In this document: positions 1 through 12,321 of the stretch, piece after piece
How the letters are laid out: every line of letters starts with the position of its first letter
Numbering within the stretch: position 1 is the first letter of the stretch
Assembly (NCBI GenBank): GCA_900095095.1
Contig: FMBT01000324.1
Location: 124,001 to 188,000, forward strand
Direction: 5' to 3'
DNA: 64,000 bases
Origin: Fragilariopsis cylindrus CCMP1102
Taxonomy: Eukaryota; Bacillariophyta; Bacillariophyceae; Bacillariales; Bacillariaceae
Notes under the pieces: model-generated
The model's input: only the letters and a program-made list of their open reading frames with translations
Told to the model about the DNA's origin: nothing
Databases searched by the model: none
Made by a program: the position numbers and the translations under genes

Positions 1-88
1 CCTTGTAACTATTGGCTAGTTTTATCGCTTGAATGGGACTACAATTGTCTAACGTATTTTTTTCTCTCTTCTTTTTTTTATCTTTAAG

Positions 89-561
89 ATCACATGGCTA
101 ATGTTAAGGACCGTCTTATATTTGAAAACAAAAAGATCGAGGCTGTTGCATCACGTAAATCGAGTAAGGAACAAAAACTTCGTGCCAAAGAATCTAATTC
201 CAATCGACTTGCAGAAAAGGCCAAGCGGAAAAAAGATCACTTCCAAGAAGTTGAAGAATGGGCGAATTCTGCTGCAAAACAACGTGGTGGGGCCCTTCGT
301 GACGACATGGACGATCACTTTTTGAACAATAGAAACAGTGGTGGTGGTCCAGGCAAGAAGCGTCAAATTGCTGATAAGAAGTTTGGATTTGGTGGAAAGA
401 AAGGACGATTCAAGCAGAATGATCGCAAATCTATGAACGACACATCTAGTTTTAATCCGCGTGGTAATTTTGCTGAAGGGATGAAGAAGTCAGCCAAGGG
501 CGGCGCTGGCGCAGCTAGAACTGGAAAGAGAGCTCGAGACGCAAAGCGGGCTAAAAGATAA
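89..561 (+). CDS. EBP2: EBP2 rRNA-processing protein, C-terminal exon (partial)
   Basis: This is the last coding exon of a nucleolar protein needed for 27S/60S pre-rRNA processing. The 155-residue reading frame from position 94 is very rich in Lys and Arg. It carries the family hallmark KKFGFGGKKG near visible residues 95-104, then a DTSSF motif and a terminal RTGKRARDAKRAKR tail, as in yeast and animal EBP2. The ATG at 94 is probably internal. A pyrimidine tract ends in AG at 87-88, and the exon would then read (x)AT-CAC-ATG, giving the D-H-M seen just before the same helix in EBP2 homologues. The 5' exons therefore lie left of the window. A coiled-coil-like charged helix covers visible residues 5-60. 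Identity is secure; the exact splice site is inferred. Confidence 0.85.
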
Positions 562-1893
562 AGATGAGGCATTTTGATGCAGATTAATACGAAACATAAC
601 TACTAGTAAAGATATAAAAAATTCTGTATCACATTTATAATTTCAAGTTTACACTATACATTCAAACATGGCATGCTACCCCTTCTTATGCTATGCATTA
701 ATTCTTCCTGATTTTAAGTTGGCGACAGTAAGTTGAGTTATGCTTTATCACACCACGACTAGTTATGACTACTAGTGTAATTGAGTAGTTAACTGATGCT
801 GGTAGAGCTTGACAAACACTTAGTAGTTAAAACACACAGCTAAGTATTTATAATATTTATAGTAGAGATGATGGTCATGAGCACCAAGAATTAGTTGCAT
901 TGACAAATGATGTACTGAAAGAGGAATGATGAAGAATAGATAGAAAGTGATCTGAGAGAAGAAACTAAGAGAGCAGCATGGCCCTCAAAGTGCAGGAGGG
1001 GGTGCAATGATGGTAAAGTATTTGGCGAGGATATTCACAGATAACCTTATAATGAATTGTCTTGGTCCATATGTAATTCAACTCTAATACTGTGACAAGC
1101 AATCCATTTATCATTTAGAATACATCATGATGAGATCATGTGGCGGGGTTATCTGATGATATGTGTTCCATTCTTCAAAAAAGCAAAATATGCATTTTTG
1201 AACGTAGAAATTATCTGACATCCTTTCCGATGCTTGTGGGATGTACAAGTCTGTCTATATTGGAAACGAAGGAAAATGCCTTTGTCCGGAAACGTGTCAT
1301 TTTGGACAGAAGTGGTAAGATTTGGCAAGACTGGCGGGTTGGTGGTACTCTACAAGTAATGCCGAATGTACTAGTAAGTCATAATGAATCTAATCTATCT
1401 AATTCAATTCAATTCTCCTTCGGAAGAAGATGGGGGCATGAATGAGCAGAAAATAACTACTGCAGTAGATAGACCGTACACGAGACAAGAAGTTAAGGAT
1501 TAAACGAAACAAAATCTTGTCGTCGTACACTACAAAAACTCTTCCAACAAATGATGCTCATCGAATAAAATAATAATAATTTCGATGCGCCACATTTATT
1601 CTAATGGATACAATAATAATAATAATAATGTAAATCAATACACATCGTAACGAGAGTTGCTATTATATTGCTTGCATTGCATTGCACAGGGCAGTTCTTT
1701 TTCTTTTCCTTCCTTTCCAAATTGATATATATTATATAAATACACATTTGTCTGTTCATTGATGATTTATCGCTTCCCAAGACAAAAAATAAAACACACA
1801 CAACACGGACTTTTAATTTATTATATAAAAGTTATTATCTCTTTTTCTCTGGCCTCATCTATCTTTCATTTGTTAATTATCATTATCTTTACT
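562..1893. other. Intergenic, convergent 3' flanks of EBP2 and ARF1
   Basis: AT-rich gap between two genes pointing at each other. It holds a short (AAT)n tract near 1612-1629 and a 101-codon open frame at 1140-1445 with no recognisable motif, which I do not call. I see no tRNA, ncRNA or transposon. Confidence 0.5.
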
Positions 1894-2910
<1,017 letters not shown>

Positions 2911-4131
2911 ATTGCTTTTTATATATTATTTCTATTGATTTCTAATGGGTGCCGATGTGTATTATTTGTTATGTTTCGAAAGTTTATGATATTACGGAAT
3001 TCAATTCATTCGAGTGGTGAAACAAACAAAGAAGAAATATTTTTTTTAATTTCGTGCATGCTTTCGCCGTGCACATGCCGTTTTCATCGTCATTTGTATG
3101 GTGAACTCGCACAACCGGGAGTTGTTGCGCTGTGCTTTACTTAGTCATAAATGTTTTAGCTATAACCCTAATCAAATGACCCGATTTTATGTGTGAATTT
3201 TTAAGATGGATGGCAATGATACCATACTAGTAGTGTCCCTGAATGAATCAATCCACTGCTGGTGGTTGGTATAGTATATCCTGTAAAAGAAAACCCAACA
3301 CTATCTTGATGTCACAAGTATCACCACCCCTGCCACACTCACTTGTTGGTATCACAAATAATGAATGGAGTGGGGGGTGTTGTTGGATGAGATAAAGATA
3401 AATATGATGCATGCATACAAGCAAGCAACAATGAAGCCTTTTTTAGAAGGTGGAATGGGTGTTGTAATTGAAACCAGGACAAAATTTATGGTAGCAACTT
3501 TCCTAATTGTGACGATGAAGAATACTGAAGTATGACATTTTGGAATCAGTTGCAACTATTACAGTATAGTAGTAGTACACAAAATAAAATGAGACAGCAA
3601 TCAACAACAACACTATGATATATATGTACATTAAGCAATGTTTCCTGGCTGGCACTTTACACTATTGTCAATAATATCTAAATTTCTTTATCATTTTCAC
3701 TATGGTATCATCATCAAGTGTAATTGAGTAAATCCAATCAATTTTTGACCTCAAATTTTGTGTCAATTATGTTCATGTAACTATCGATGTAGTAATGTCT
3801 GCACAGTATTTTCCAGAAGTCGTACAACACACAGACACGCACGACTAGATTCCGATGAAATTTTACACCATCGTGCTCGTCGAATGCCGTGCAATTTTTT
3901 TGAAATGTGAAATCGTGGGATAAATTTGAAATCGTTGAATAGTGGACAAACAACACAAACGACAAATCTAAACAGACAAACAAACCAAACAGGACTTGCT
4001 CACTTTTATCTCCGCGGCGACGTAGCACAGTGAAACATCCTCATAAAAATCGAAATCCCATTGCATTCATCTACGAAAAAAGAAAAGAAAAGAAAGAAGA
4101 AAGCACAGCAGCAGCAAAATCCAACAACATC
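2911..4131. other. Divergent promoter gap ARF1 / RCC1
   Basis: This gap lies between the ARF1 start (minus) and the RCC1 start (plus). Short open frames at 2935-3144, 3352-3555 and 3738-4028 lack motifs and codon structure. The last 100 bases are an A-rich leader typical of a 5' UTR. No repeat or RNA gene is evident. Confidence 0.5.
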
Positions 4132-6283
4132 ATGACGCTAAAGAGAAAAGTGACAGATGAATCGTCGTCAGGATCATTTCAGCGTAACGTGAATTCGAGC
4201 CGTTTTCAATGCCTTGAGGGTACCTACGAGAATTATAAGCATATTTTTTCCGAAGCTGTGAATAGGGAGGAGGACGCTGACCGTCTTTTTAGTCAAATCG
4301 TCGACTTAATGAGCCGTACTCGAAATACTGCTGATGCATATTATCCAAAATCGAATGATGGTGGGGAGGTTGTTGCGATGGGTACAGAAGACACCAACGC
4401 GTGTGGTCTATTGGAAGGTCCTGATGGGGGTCGCCTTTTTGGTAAGTATTATTCTATCTATACTTTCTTTCTTCCAGATATATTCTTTTTATCGCTCCAT
4501 TGCTGATTCTGATAAAATAATGTATACATCTTTATCCTCTCCTTTGATTATAACGTACAAACCATAGAATACGAACCGACTTTAATTCCAAAAAAGAAAT
4601 TATGCGTTACAGGTGAGAAAAGTGTACAGCAAGTTGCGGCTGGAGGGTTACACAGTGTTAGTCTCCATCAAGATGGGACCGTTTCTACATGGGGCGCAAA
4701 CGACGAATATGCTCTTGGTCGAGGAGAAGTCGAAGAAGATGATTTACATCTTATTAAGCCCATTCTCACCTCAGAATCAGGCGATGTCATAAAGGAAATC
4801 ATTCAAATTGGTGCTGGAGACAACCATACTATCTTGCTGGATATTCACGGTAAGGTCCACGTTACTGGTATGTACAAAGATATGGACTCAGGAAAATGGA
4901 GAGATATCGGATCACGAGACGCCCCAATAAAGGGTACTCATAAATTTCCAATTGTGGTTGGAGGTTTTGGAGGAGAAGTTAGCATGATTGATGCTGGAAA
5001 TTCTTGGAATGCAGCCCTTTCAGAAGATGGCTGCTTATACACTTGGGGCATGGGCAACAGTGGCCAACTTGCCCGAAGCAAAAGCATGGGAGCAAATATA
5101 ATCAAAGGAAAATACATCGATTCGACAGGGAAGAACAATGAATATGAAGATCTCGACCTAACAAAATTGTACATGGGTGAGATTATTGTTACTAAGGAGA
5201 AAGATTGGAACGGTGATTATATTATTCAAGAAGATGGTACATTCAAAACATATGATGATTTCAATTATTTCCATGGAAAAATTCGCAACACATTTTTAAC
5301 TCCACAGAAAGTGGAATGGGCTGGAGGAAACTTAGGACTTAAGATAGAAGTCTTGAACTTTTCATGTGGAGACATCCATCTCCTAGTTGTCGCTCGTGCT
5401 CCCGGTGCTTTCCAAACGAGGGTCTTTAGTTCTGGATGTAGCTCCTTTGGACAATTGGGTCATGGTGGAACGAAGAATCTTCATGAATTGACACCTATCG
5501 AAGCATTGGACGATAAAAATATATGTAAAGTTGCTGCTGGAAATTCTCACAGCTTAGCTCTGTCTATGGACGGAAAAAATCTTTACTCATGGGGAAAAAT
5601 TGATGCTGGTGCACTTGGATTATACGACGAGAAGAGAACGCTAGAGTATGATGCGACTTCCTTTCTTGGTACACCCAAACAAGTTGCATTTCCAGATACA
5701 TTGGGAGGAACTCCTCTAGTTGACATTTCTTGTGGTACGGTTATTATGTAGAGTCCATTCGTTGCTTCATTGTGTGCTTTTCTTTATGTTTAGCTATACT
5801 GTTTTGAATTTTGACTCACATGGTGCTTATCTTATTCCTCTCGTAATAACTACACAAACACGCACACAAACAAACAAACAAATATAAACATAAACTTGTT
5901 AGGAGAGACGACTTCGTTCGCTATAACCAGCACTAACTCTGTATATTCATGGGGTTACAACGAGAACTCCCAAACTGGGCACTTCAACGATGGGGAAACG
6001 AATTTGATTCCTCGACCTAGATTATTGGATGTGATTTGTAAGACTTTGCTGATATGCTAGTATTTCGGATGATGTTATTGTAATTGCTGTTGCTATAATG
6101 CTGTTGTCTCATTGTTTTTTCTAAACTTTTGCTCTTCTCTTTGTTCTAATTTTCTATCATTTAGGCGCTGTAAATATTGGACTTAAAAGGGACAGTAAAA
6201 AAATAGTTGCGAAAAACTGTCGCGTGATTCGTGTAGCCGGTGGCGGCCAACATTCTTTGATGGTCATCAACCGCTATCTCTAG
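4132..6283 (+). CDS. RCC1: RCC1-type Ran guanine nucleotide exchange factor
   Basis: Chromatin-bound RCC1 loads GTP on Ran in the nucleus. Four exons, 4132-4441, 4568-5734, 5903-6037 and 6165-6283, give about 576 residues; all three introns are phase 1 GT-AG. The blades read as in animal RCC1: VAAGGLHSVSLHQDGTVSTW followed by GANDEYALGR, then IGAGDNHTILLD, then GMGNSGQLAR, then SSFGQLGHGG, then SWGYNENSQTG, and a last AGGGQHSLMV. The GxNDEGALGR-like motif and an RCC1-style basic start, MTLKRKV, favour the Ran exchange factor over other RCC1-fold proteins. An in-frame ATG at 4030 would add 34 residues, but that stretch is A-rich and looks like leader. An insertion of about 60 residues between blades 3 and 4 makes it longer than the 421-residue human protein. 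Confidence 0.88.
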
Positions 6284-6832
6284 GACTGAAAGAAAATGAG
6301 GATACTTTACTCATGCATATTAATGGTGACAAAATTATTCATGTTCTAATACCTGAGAATCCACTAGACTACCAGTTACTCGAGAATCGAATTTGAATAC
6401 ATCCTAGCTAGACTATGATAAACGGTATATTTAATAATTGGAAGATAAAATTACAGTAGTGTTTCTTTCTATTCTTTTTGTCATATTTTATGTCTGGTAG
6501 ATTATAAAGAAGTCTGATTTTGATAGCCGCGAGTACTAGTGTCAATCGATCGAGCGAATTGCTATCCCACGAAACATCGCACACGCTAATCTTTCAATTG
6601 ATATCATTTACTTACCGTAGAGAGCAGTTCGCGAAAGGATAATTGAATACAATGTTTTGATCATGCGAACATCGACAAAAGCTTTGCATGATGCACAGAA
6701 ATTCATGTTACACATATACATTCTTCTTGTCTGATCTGAATAGAATACGGTCTTGATTTCTGAGTGAATTCCCAGATGAATGGAAAACCCAGACACTCGT
6801 ATGGTATGTCTGGGGATAGTTCTTAATACTAA
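6284..6832. other. Convergent 3' flanks of RCC1 and PGM
   Basis: About 550 bases between stop codons of genes facing each other. I see no repeats, RNA genes or plausible ORF. Confidence 0.5.
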
Positions 6833-8786
6833 TCATACACACTCTTCTTCTAAATCTTGTGCAATTGATTCTATATACAATTTTTGTCGCTCTTCTCGAT
6901 CGTGTCGTTCAGATAATGCGACGAAAGGTTCAACAACGTGACCTTCGGCATCCAAATGCAATTTGTTGACTAGCTTTTCATAACCCGCGAAGGTCAGATA
7001 TCGTTGCTTCCGTTGATACATTTTGTGCTCTAGCTCGTCTCTCATTCTTACGAGCAAAAGCATGTTACCATATTCCGGCGATTGCATTTTATCGTTCAGC
7101 TTGAACCAAAGTTTTCGAGTCTCAAACACAAACTTACGATTGAGATTTTTCGGAAAGGGAGATTCGCTATGTGCCTCGGTCTCGACGTCGTTACTTTTAT
7201 ACTTTTTGTTGCTGTCTTCAGGATCATCATGTTCTAATTTACTGCTGCTAGGCGACGGCACATGATCCTCGTGTAAGCCTTTGGCAATGTTATACAGAAT
7301 AATCCTTTGCCAGTTTCGATTGGTAGTATCACGTTTACTCTGGATGTCTTGGAGTCGCTCCAGGTCGCCCAAATATACCCCGTTAAAGCCATGTTTAACG
7401 TCGGTACCCCACGTATAACTAAATTATGACAGTGGAAAATACCAGATAAGAATACGATAGGAAAAGTTAATAATTTGACGGTACAATTTTTATTTACATT
7501 GTACACAATCCAATTTGCTCACCCTTTAGGTTCAACCATAAATCGAAACTCCAATTCAGTCACGGGGCAAACAGGTCGCAGATCTTTGTCTAGTCGATAA
7601 AGTAGTGGGATACCTGTTGGGATAGACATACCCTTTATATCCTCATCACTAATCCCATCAATATTTTTTATGAGCGTACGTATGGTATTAGCATGAGAGA
7701 CAATTATACACTTATTTCCCGAACGAAGAGACGGACCTATTACGGAATTGTAAAATGGCATGATTCTATCTGAACAATCTTTCAGAGATTCGGTACGACT
7801 TTGTTCTAATTGGTTTTCTGAAAGTTTCCTGTACCGTCGATGATTCCCATGCCAATAAGGATGATCGTCCTCCATTTTTGGAGGGCGGACATCGTATGAC
7901 CGTCGCATTTGCATTACGAGTTCTTGGTCTAATCCCAATTCTCGGTATGCGGTATCTTTGTTGTATCCTTGGAGACTGTGTGTATTTGTTAGAATTATGA
8001 TGCATCATTCAGAATACTTAATCAAACACAATAAAGACAGAGCAAGAATCACAAAAATATAACTTACGCTCCATAGTGCCGCTCATTCAATCGCCATGAT
8101 TTAGTAACAGGTACCCAATGCTGATTTGCCGTATTTAAAGCCATATTACACGAAAAGCTTGCCCGTCTTAGGACTGACGTAAACGCATGATCGAGTTCAA
8201 CACCATTTTCGAACAATAGTCGACCGGCAGCTCTAGCCTCCAATTCCCCCTTTGGCGTTAAGTTTACGTCACACCATCCCGTGTATTGGTTGAGTTTGTT
8301 CCACTCAGATTCACCATGTCTTAATAGAACAAGTGTATAAAGACTATCTTCACCACAATTGGACAATTCAAATGGAGGTGGTGCTGGATCTAAGGGCGTC
8401 CCACCGTTGATAATATTACTGATAAAGGAATCTGTATTTCTATTGCTGTTCACGTTTTCTATATTTCCACCTCTACGGCGCCGAGTTGGAACCATATGAG
8501 GTCCACGTCCTCGTGATTTTTTATTACGACTTGTTCGTCCTATGTAGGCGAGACCGCTTGATTTCTTATCATTTTTGTTGCTACTTTTACTGCTAAAATG
8601 TCTCGATATAGGTCTTATTGTGAGGGAGGAGTGTTGCTGTATTTGTTGTTGTCGTTTCCGTCGAGAACATACTAAACAGTCGAAATCATCATCAACGGGT
8701 AACAAAGACATTCCCCTTGCAATTATTATAAGTGATCCTGTCGGACGACAAACTGTGGAACATCTGGTAGGAAAAAGACTCATCAT
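6833..8786 (-). CDS. Cofactor-dependent phosphoglycerate mutase, organelle-targeted, C-terminally extended
   Basis: This enzyme interconverts 3- and 2-phosphoglycerate. Exons 8786-8068, 7975-7523 and 7418-6833 give 585 residues. The catalytic motif [10 protein letters not shown] has phospho-His at about residue 157, and [15 protein letters not shown] and [11 protein letters not shown] are both present. The second catalytic His lies in [10 protein letters not shown] at about residue 334; the usual Gly after it is Ala. The first 70 residues are basic, Ser/Arg-rich and poor in acids at the start ([19 protein letters not shown]), with [12 protein letters not shown] further on, which resembles a mitochondrial presequence. 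Stramenopiles are known to keep the lower half of glycolysis in mitochondria, which fits. After the mutase domain (ending near 400) comes a charged tail of about 175 residues with no motif I recognise. The family is usually about 250 residues. Confidence 0.9.
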
Positions 8787-9164
8787 GATTGTATTCTATT
8801 CGCAGGAAGCTTCCAAAGTCGAAAATGAATGCAGCTTTGTCGTAAAGGGCGACGACTGTTGATGCAGTCGGTCGGCCGTTGTTGTTGTTATTGTTGTGTA
8901 CAAAGGTTGAAGATCCATCCGCCACTACCGTATCACATACAGTATTTGAATTTACCGATACTGAATTGATAAAAAATTTAAACAAAATCACAAAAATAAT
9001 CTTTCCCATTATTATTACGATTGAACCTTTAAATATTGGGGGAGACGATTTCGCTTATTTTTACTACTTTTCTATTTTTAATGTCAAATGGCAACGCTTT
9101 TAGAAACTTTTTTTAACAAAAGTAATAAAAGGCAGAGAAAACTATCTACCAAGTACTTCTTGCA
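8787..9164. promoter_or_regulatory. Divergent promoter gap PGM / hydroxylase-glycosyltransferase
   Basis: A 378-base gap between two start codons pointing apart. It must hold both promoters and leaders. No TATA box or known site could be picked out with confidence. Confidence 0.4.
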
Positions 9165-11600
9165 ATGGTCATGGAGGATGACACGAAGAATCAAGATTCT
9201 CGGAAGGATAAAGATCAAGAAAACCATCCTATTTTGAGTAAAGATACATGGACTGAATCCTTTACTGATCGGCTGGTAGTTGCCAGGAACAATAATCATA
9301 ATCGCAATGACGGTGATGCATTTGTTCTACTAGAAAATGTTATGGAATCGGGACGAGGGAATAGTTTCTGTAATTGTCTTCGTGGCGAACTTGATTTATT
9401 TCTAGAAAAACTGAAGCCAGCACGAACAAAGGGTGACAACCATGCCGATACTACTATTCTAGAACTATTACAGTCGATGGGAACACAGCAGCTACATCCC
9501 GATCACCAGCCTAAGGAGAATCAACAACAACAAAAACCGCAAATATATTCTTCTGATAGTGTTCGTGGCGACAAGAATCTATTCATATCTAGAGAGTATC
9601 GACGACGAGACTCCTTTGCTACAAGAAATCCATATCTAAATCGGCTCATTGCCACTCTTTCAAACACATTTGAGCGAGAATTCAACTCTACGAGTAAACG
9701 CGTGGATGATAGATTGAAATTAGACCTTTCAATGACGTCAGTTCAGATTGCACTCTATCCTGGAGATGGTAAGAGTGGTTATCGCCGACATTGCGACAGA
9801 CACAACTCTTGCAAAGAAGAAGAAACAGGTAGTAACGAAGCAGACGTTGTAATTCAACAACAACTATCGCCAGATCCATTGACTCCCACATCAAAGAATG
9901 AACGTATCATTACTGCCATTTATTACCTAACGGATGATGATTGGGATGCTGAATTGGACGGAGGTGCACTTCGAATGTTTCATACTGATAATTCGGATTC
10001 AAATTCAAATACTGATGCTACAACCACTGTTAAATCTGATATGGAAGAGACAGATTTTTTCGACGTTGTCCCCTTTCGAGATCGTATGGTCGTATTTCGA
10101 TCTGATAGAATGGAACATCAAGTAATGCCGAGCCTTCGAAGACCACGACTTGCTATCACCCTTTGGTTCTATGGAACTATAGAAAAATTATCGACAAATT
10201 GTGACAGTATTATTACTGAAAGTGGCGATAAAACATCAACCAACGATACCGAATCTATAATATCACGTGAGCTAATTTCATCGCATGGTCGTCATCTTCC
10301 CCCACCGCTACCTATCAGTAGTCCGTCATCCCCACCATTATCGTCAATTGCCTCGCCAGCTGCTGGTTTTGATAGTAATTCAGTTCCAACTATCTTTGTT
10401 TCGATAGCAAGTTATAGAGACTCTGAAACTCGTCCCACACTTGATGCCCTGTTTTCTACAGCCAAAAATCCTAGCCGTATTTTTGCTGGTATTGTCGTGC
10501 AATTGGAGGAGAAGGTAAAATACGACGAAGATATCTGGAACAGTATTATGGCTGGAACTTCTCAAGCAGTGCACTCTTGGAAGCCACAACCGAATCAGGT
10601 ACGTTGCATACGACTCAATGCTCGTGATGCAACTGGCCCTTGCTATGCTCGAGGACTATGCCAAACTCTGTTTCGAGGAGAAGATTATTTTATGCAGATT
10701 GACTCGCATATGCGATTTCGAAAAAATTGGGATGAATATTTGATTCAAACCATACAGGGCCTACAGCAACAGCAGTACCATCAGACTAGTAATGAGAAAG
10801 GTCAATCTAACAACAAAATCGTACTAACAGCGTATCCCGTTGGATACACGCTTCCCAACAATATTCCACAAGAAACACGGGGAACATATCTGGTACCTTG
10901 GAAATTTGACAAGAACGGAATGCTACGACAACGAGGAAGACTTCTCAAAAGATCTGTTGACCAACCTGATATCGGTGGATTGAATCCCAATCTACACAAA
11001 CCTGTACGAGAGTACCCCCTTGCGATAACACATGCTCGTCGACAGTACTTGTATGCAGGAGGATTCAATTTCGGACCTGCCGAAGTAATTACAGATGTGC
11101 CTTATGATATGATGGGAATGCATCATCTATTCTTTGGAGAAGAATTGAGTATGTCTGTCAGATTATTTACTCATGGGTATGATTTGTATTGTCCAAATGA
11201 AACAGTTTGTTATCACTTGTGGAGCCGAGCTCATCGACCAAAAACGATAGATACTGCGACTGCTACTTCGACAGCGTATAAGCAACGACTTCAGAAGATA
11301 TCTATGGATAAAGTGAAGCAACAATTACTTGGAGACCAGATTGGGAAACCCTTCGGGTTAGGGAAAGCACGCACAGCTGCCACCTTTGCCGATAAATTAG
11401 GAGTTGACTTTCGGCGTCAAACTTTTGCACGCGAGGACTGGGAATTTGGCGAACTGTGTTCTGCAGATTTCGTGGGCGAAGACCACAACCGGGTGTGTTC
11501 TCGCTTGTTATTTCCTGAGGATAGTGTTGAAGCGAAGGTAGCATCGCTAGACACTAAGGCAAGAGAATTAATCGGGATGTTTTTAATGGGTATTAATTAA
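9165..11600 (+). CDS. Fusion: 2OG-Fe(II) prolyl hydroxylase + GT60 polypeptide GlcNAc-transferase
   Basis: One uninterrupted 811-residue frame with two enzyme domains. Residues about 50-340 form an oxygenase of the PHD/PhyA type: iron ligands HCD (His209, Asp211), an AIYYLTDDDWDAELDGGALR strand, distal His318 in MEHQVMP and the 2-oxoglutarate Arg328 in RRPRLAIT. Residues about 395-760 form a GT60 (PF11397-like) glycosyltransferase: TIFVSIASYRDSETRPTLDA at its start, NARDATGPCYARG, the metal-binding QIDSHMRF (Asp513, His515), and FFGEELSMSVRLFTHGYDLY near its end. In Dictyostelium and Toxoplasma the separate enzymes PhyA and Gnt1 hydroxylate one Skp1 proline and add GlcNAc to it in the cytosol. 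The lack of a signal peptide or membrane segment here fits a cytosolic place. A low-complexity linker rich in Ser/Pro (about 345-390) joins the domains. Substrate is inferred, not shown. Confidence 0.87.
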   Translation: MVMEDDTKNQDSRKDKDQENHPILSKDTWTESFTDRLVVARNNNHNRNDGDAFVLLENVMESGRGNSFCNCLRGELDLFLEKLKPARTKGDNHADTTILELLQSMGTQQLHPDHQPKENQQQQKPQIYSSDSVRGDKNLFISREYRRRDSFATRNPYLNRLIATLSNTFEREFNSTSKRVDDRLKLDLSMTSVQIALYPGDGKSGYRRHCDRHNSCKEEETGSNEADVVIQQQLSPDPLTPTSKNERIITAIYYLTDDDWDAELDGGALRMFHTDNSDSNSNTDATTTVKSDMEETDFFDVVPFRDRMVVFRSDRMEHQVMPSLRRPRLAITLWFYGTIEKLSTNCDSIITESGDKTSTNDTESIISRELISSHGRHLPPPLPISSPSSPPLSSIASPAAGFDSNSVPTIFVSIASYRDSETRPTLDALFSTAKNPSRIFAGIVVQLEEKVKYDEDIWNSIMAGTSQAVHSWKPQPNQVRCIRLNARDATGPCYARGLCQTLFRGEDYFMQIDSHMRFRKNWDEYLIQTIQGLQQQQYHQTSNEKGQSNNKIVLTAYPVGYTLPNNIPQETRGTYLVPWKFDKNGMLRQRGRLLKRSVDQPDIGGLNPNLHKPVREYPLAITHARRQYLYAGGFNFGPAEVITDVPYDMMGMHHLFFGEELSMSVRLFTHGYDLYCPNETVCYHLWSRAHRPKTIDTATATSTAYKQRLQKISMDKVKQQLLGDQIGKPFGLGKARTAATFADKLGVDFRRQTFAREDWEFGELCSADFVGEDHNRVCSRLLFPEDSVEAKVASLDTKARELIGMFLMGIN

Positions 11601-12321
11601 CTACTAGAACAAGTTGAATTGCAACATTTATGATAGTCTTTTCATATCTCAGTTAATTCACTTGCTCTCTCAACTGTACTATCTCTCATTAATATCGTAG
11701 ATTCTCTCGACAGCAATAAAGTGACTTGCTATAGCTTGTATCTGACATTATTTATCCATCTTTACGCGTATTAGATCTTCGAATGTTAGTAGATATCTAG
11801 TACTTGTAGAATTTCATTACACAGTGCAAATTCTTCTATTTCTTAAAGTCAATCCAGGATTCTTATTCAATATCTTGTTGCTATATGCTCGTACCACAGG
11901 TAATTGTTTGTTGTCCTATCTTCCTGCTTTCAAACTCCCTAATTTGTACTACTGTATTATTGTCCTTATTAGTGATATGTAGTGTGATATGATACTTTAT
12001 TTTTAACGTACTCGAATACGGTATGATATGTATACTCATATCTGTATCTGTCTTTCACAAAATCCGAGCAATCATGAATCAATTGAATTTTTTATTGATT
12101 ACAATTTTATAATTTTGATAATAGATAATAGAAATTATTGTATGCAGCCTTGAGATGCTTGATGATTGACAATGGAAGAAAAAGTAATGCGAATTTACCA
12201 CATAAGCGTATAACCATACCACCGACTACAATTCCCCTACGGTGTATACATTCTACGACACGCTACAAGTTTACTGAAGAATCTGAAGAAGTTTCATTCA
12301 TTTTTGTCCCAGCGACTTGCG
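11601..12321. other. Intergenic between two plus-strand genes
   Basis: AT-rich gap of about 720 bases. An open frame from 12138 to 12365 overlaps the predicted 5' end of the aminotransferase in another frame and is not called. I see no repeat or RNA gene. Confidence 0.45.

Noticed and set aside
1140-1445. 101-codon open frame on the plus strand
   Set aside because: No motif, no splice context and composition like intergenic DNA.
3738-4028. 96-codon minus-strand frame upstream of RCC1
   Set aside because: No motif; lies in the leader/promoter of RCC1.
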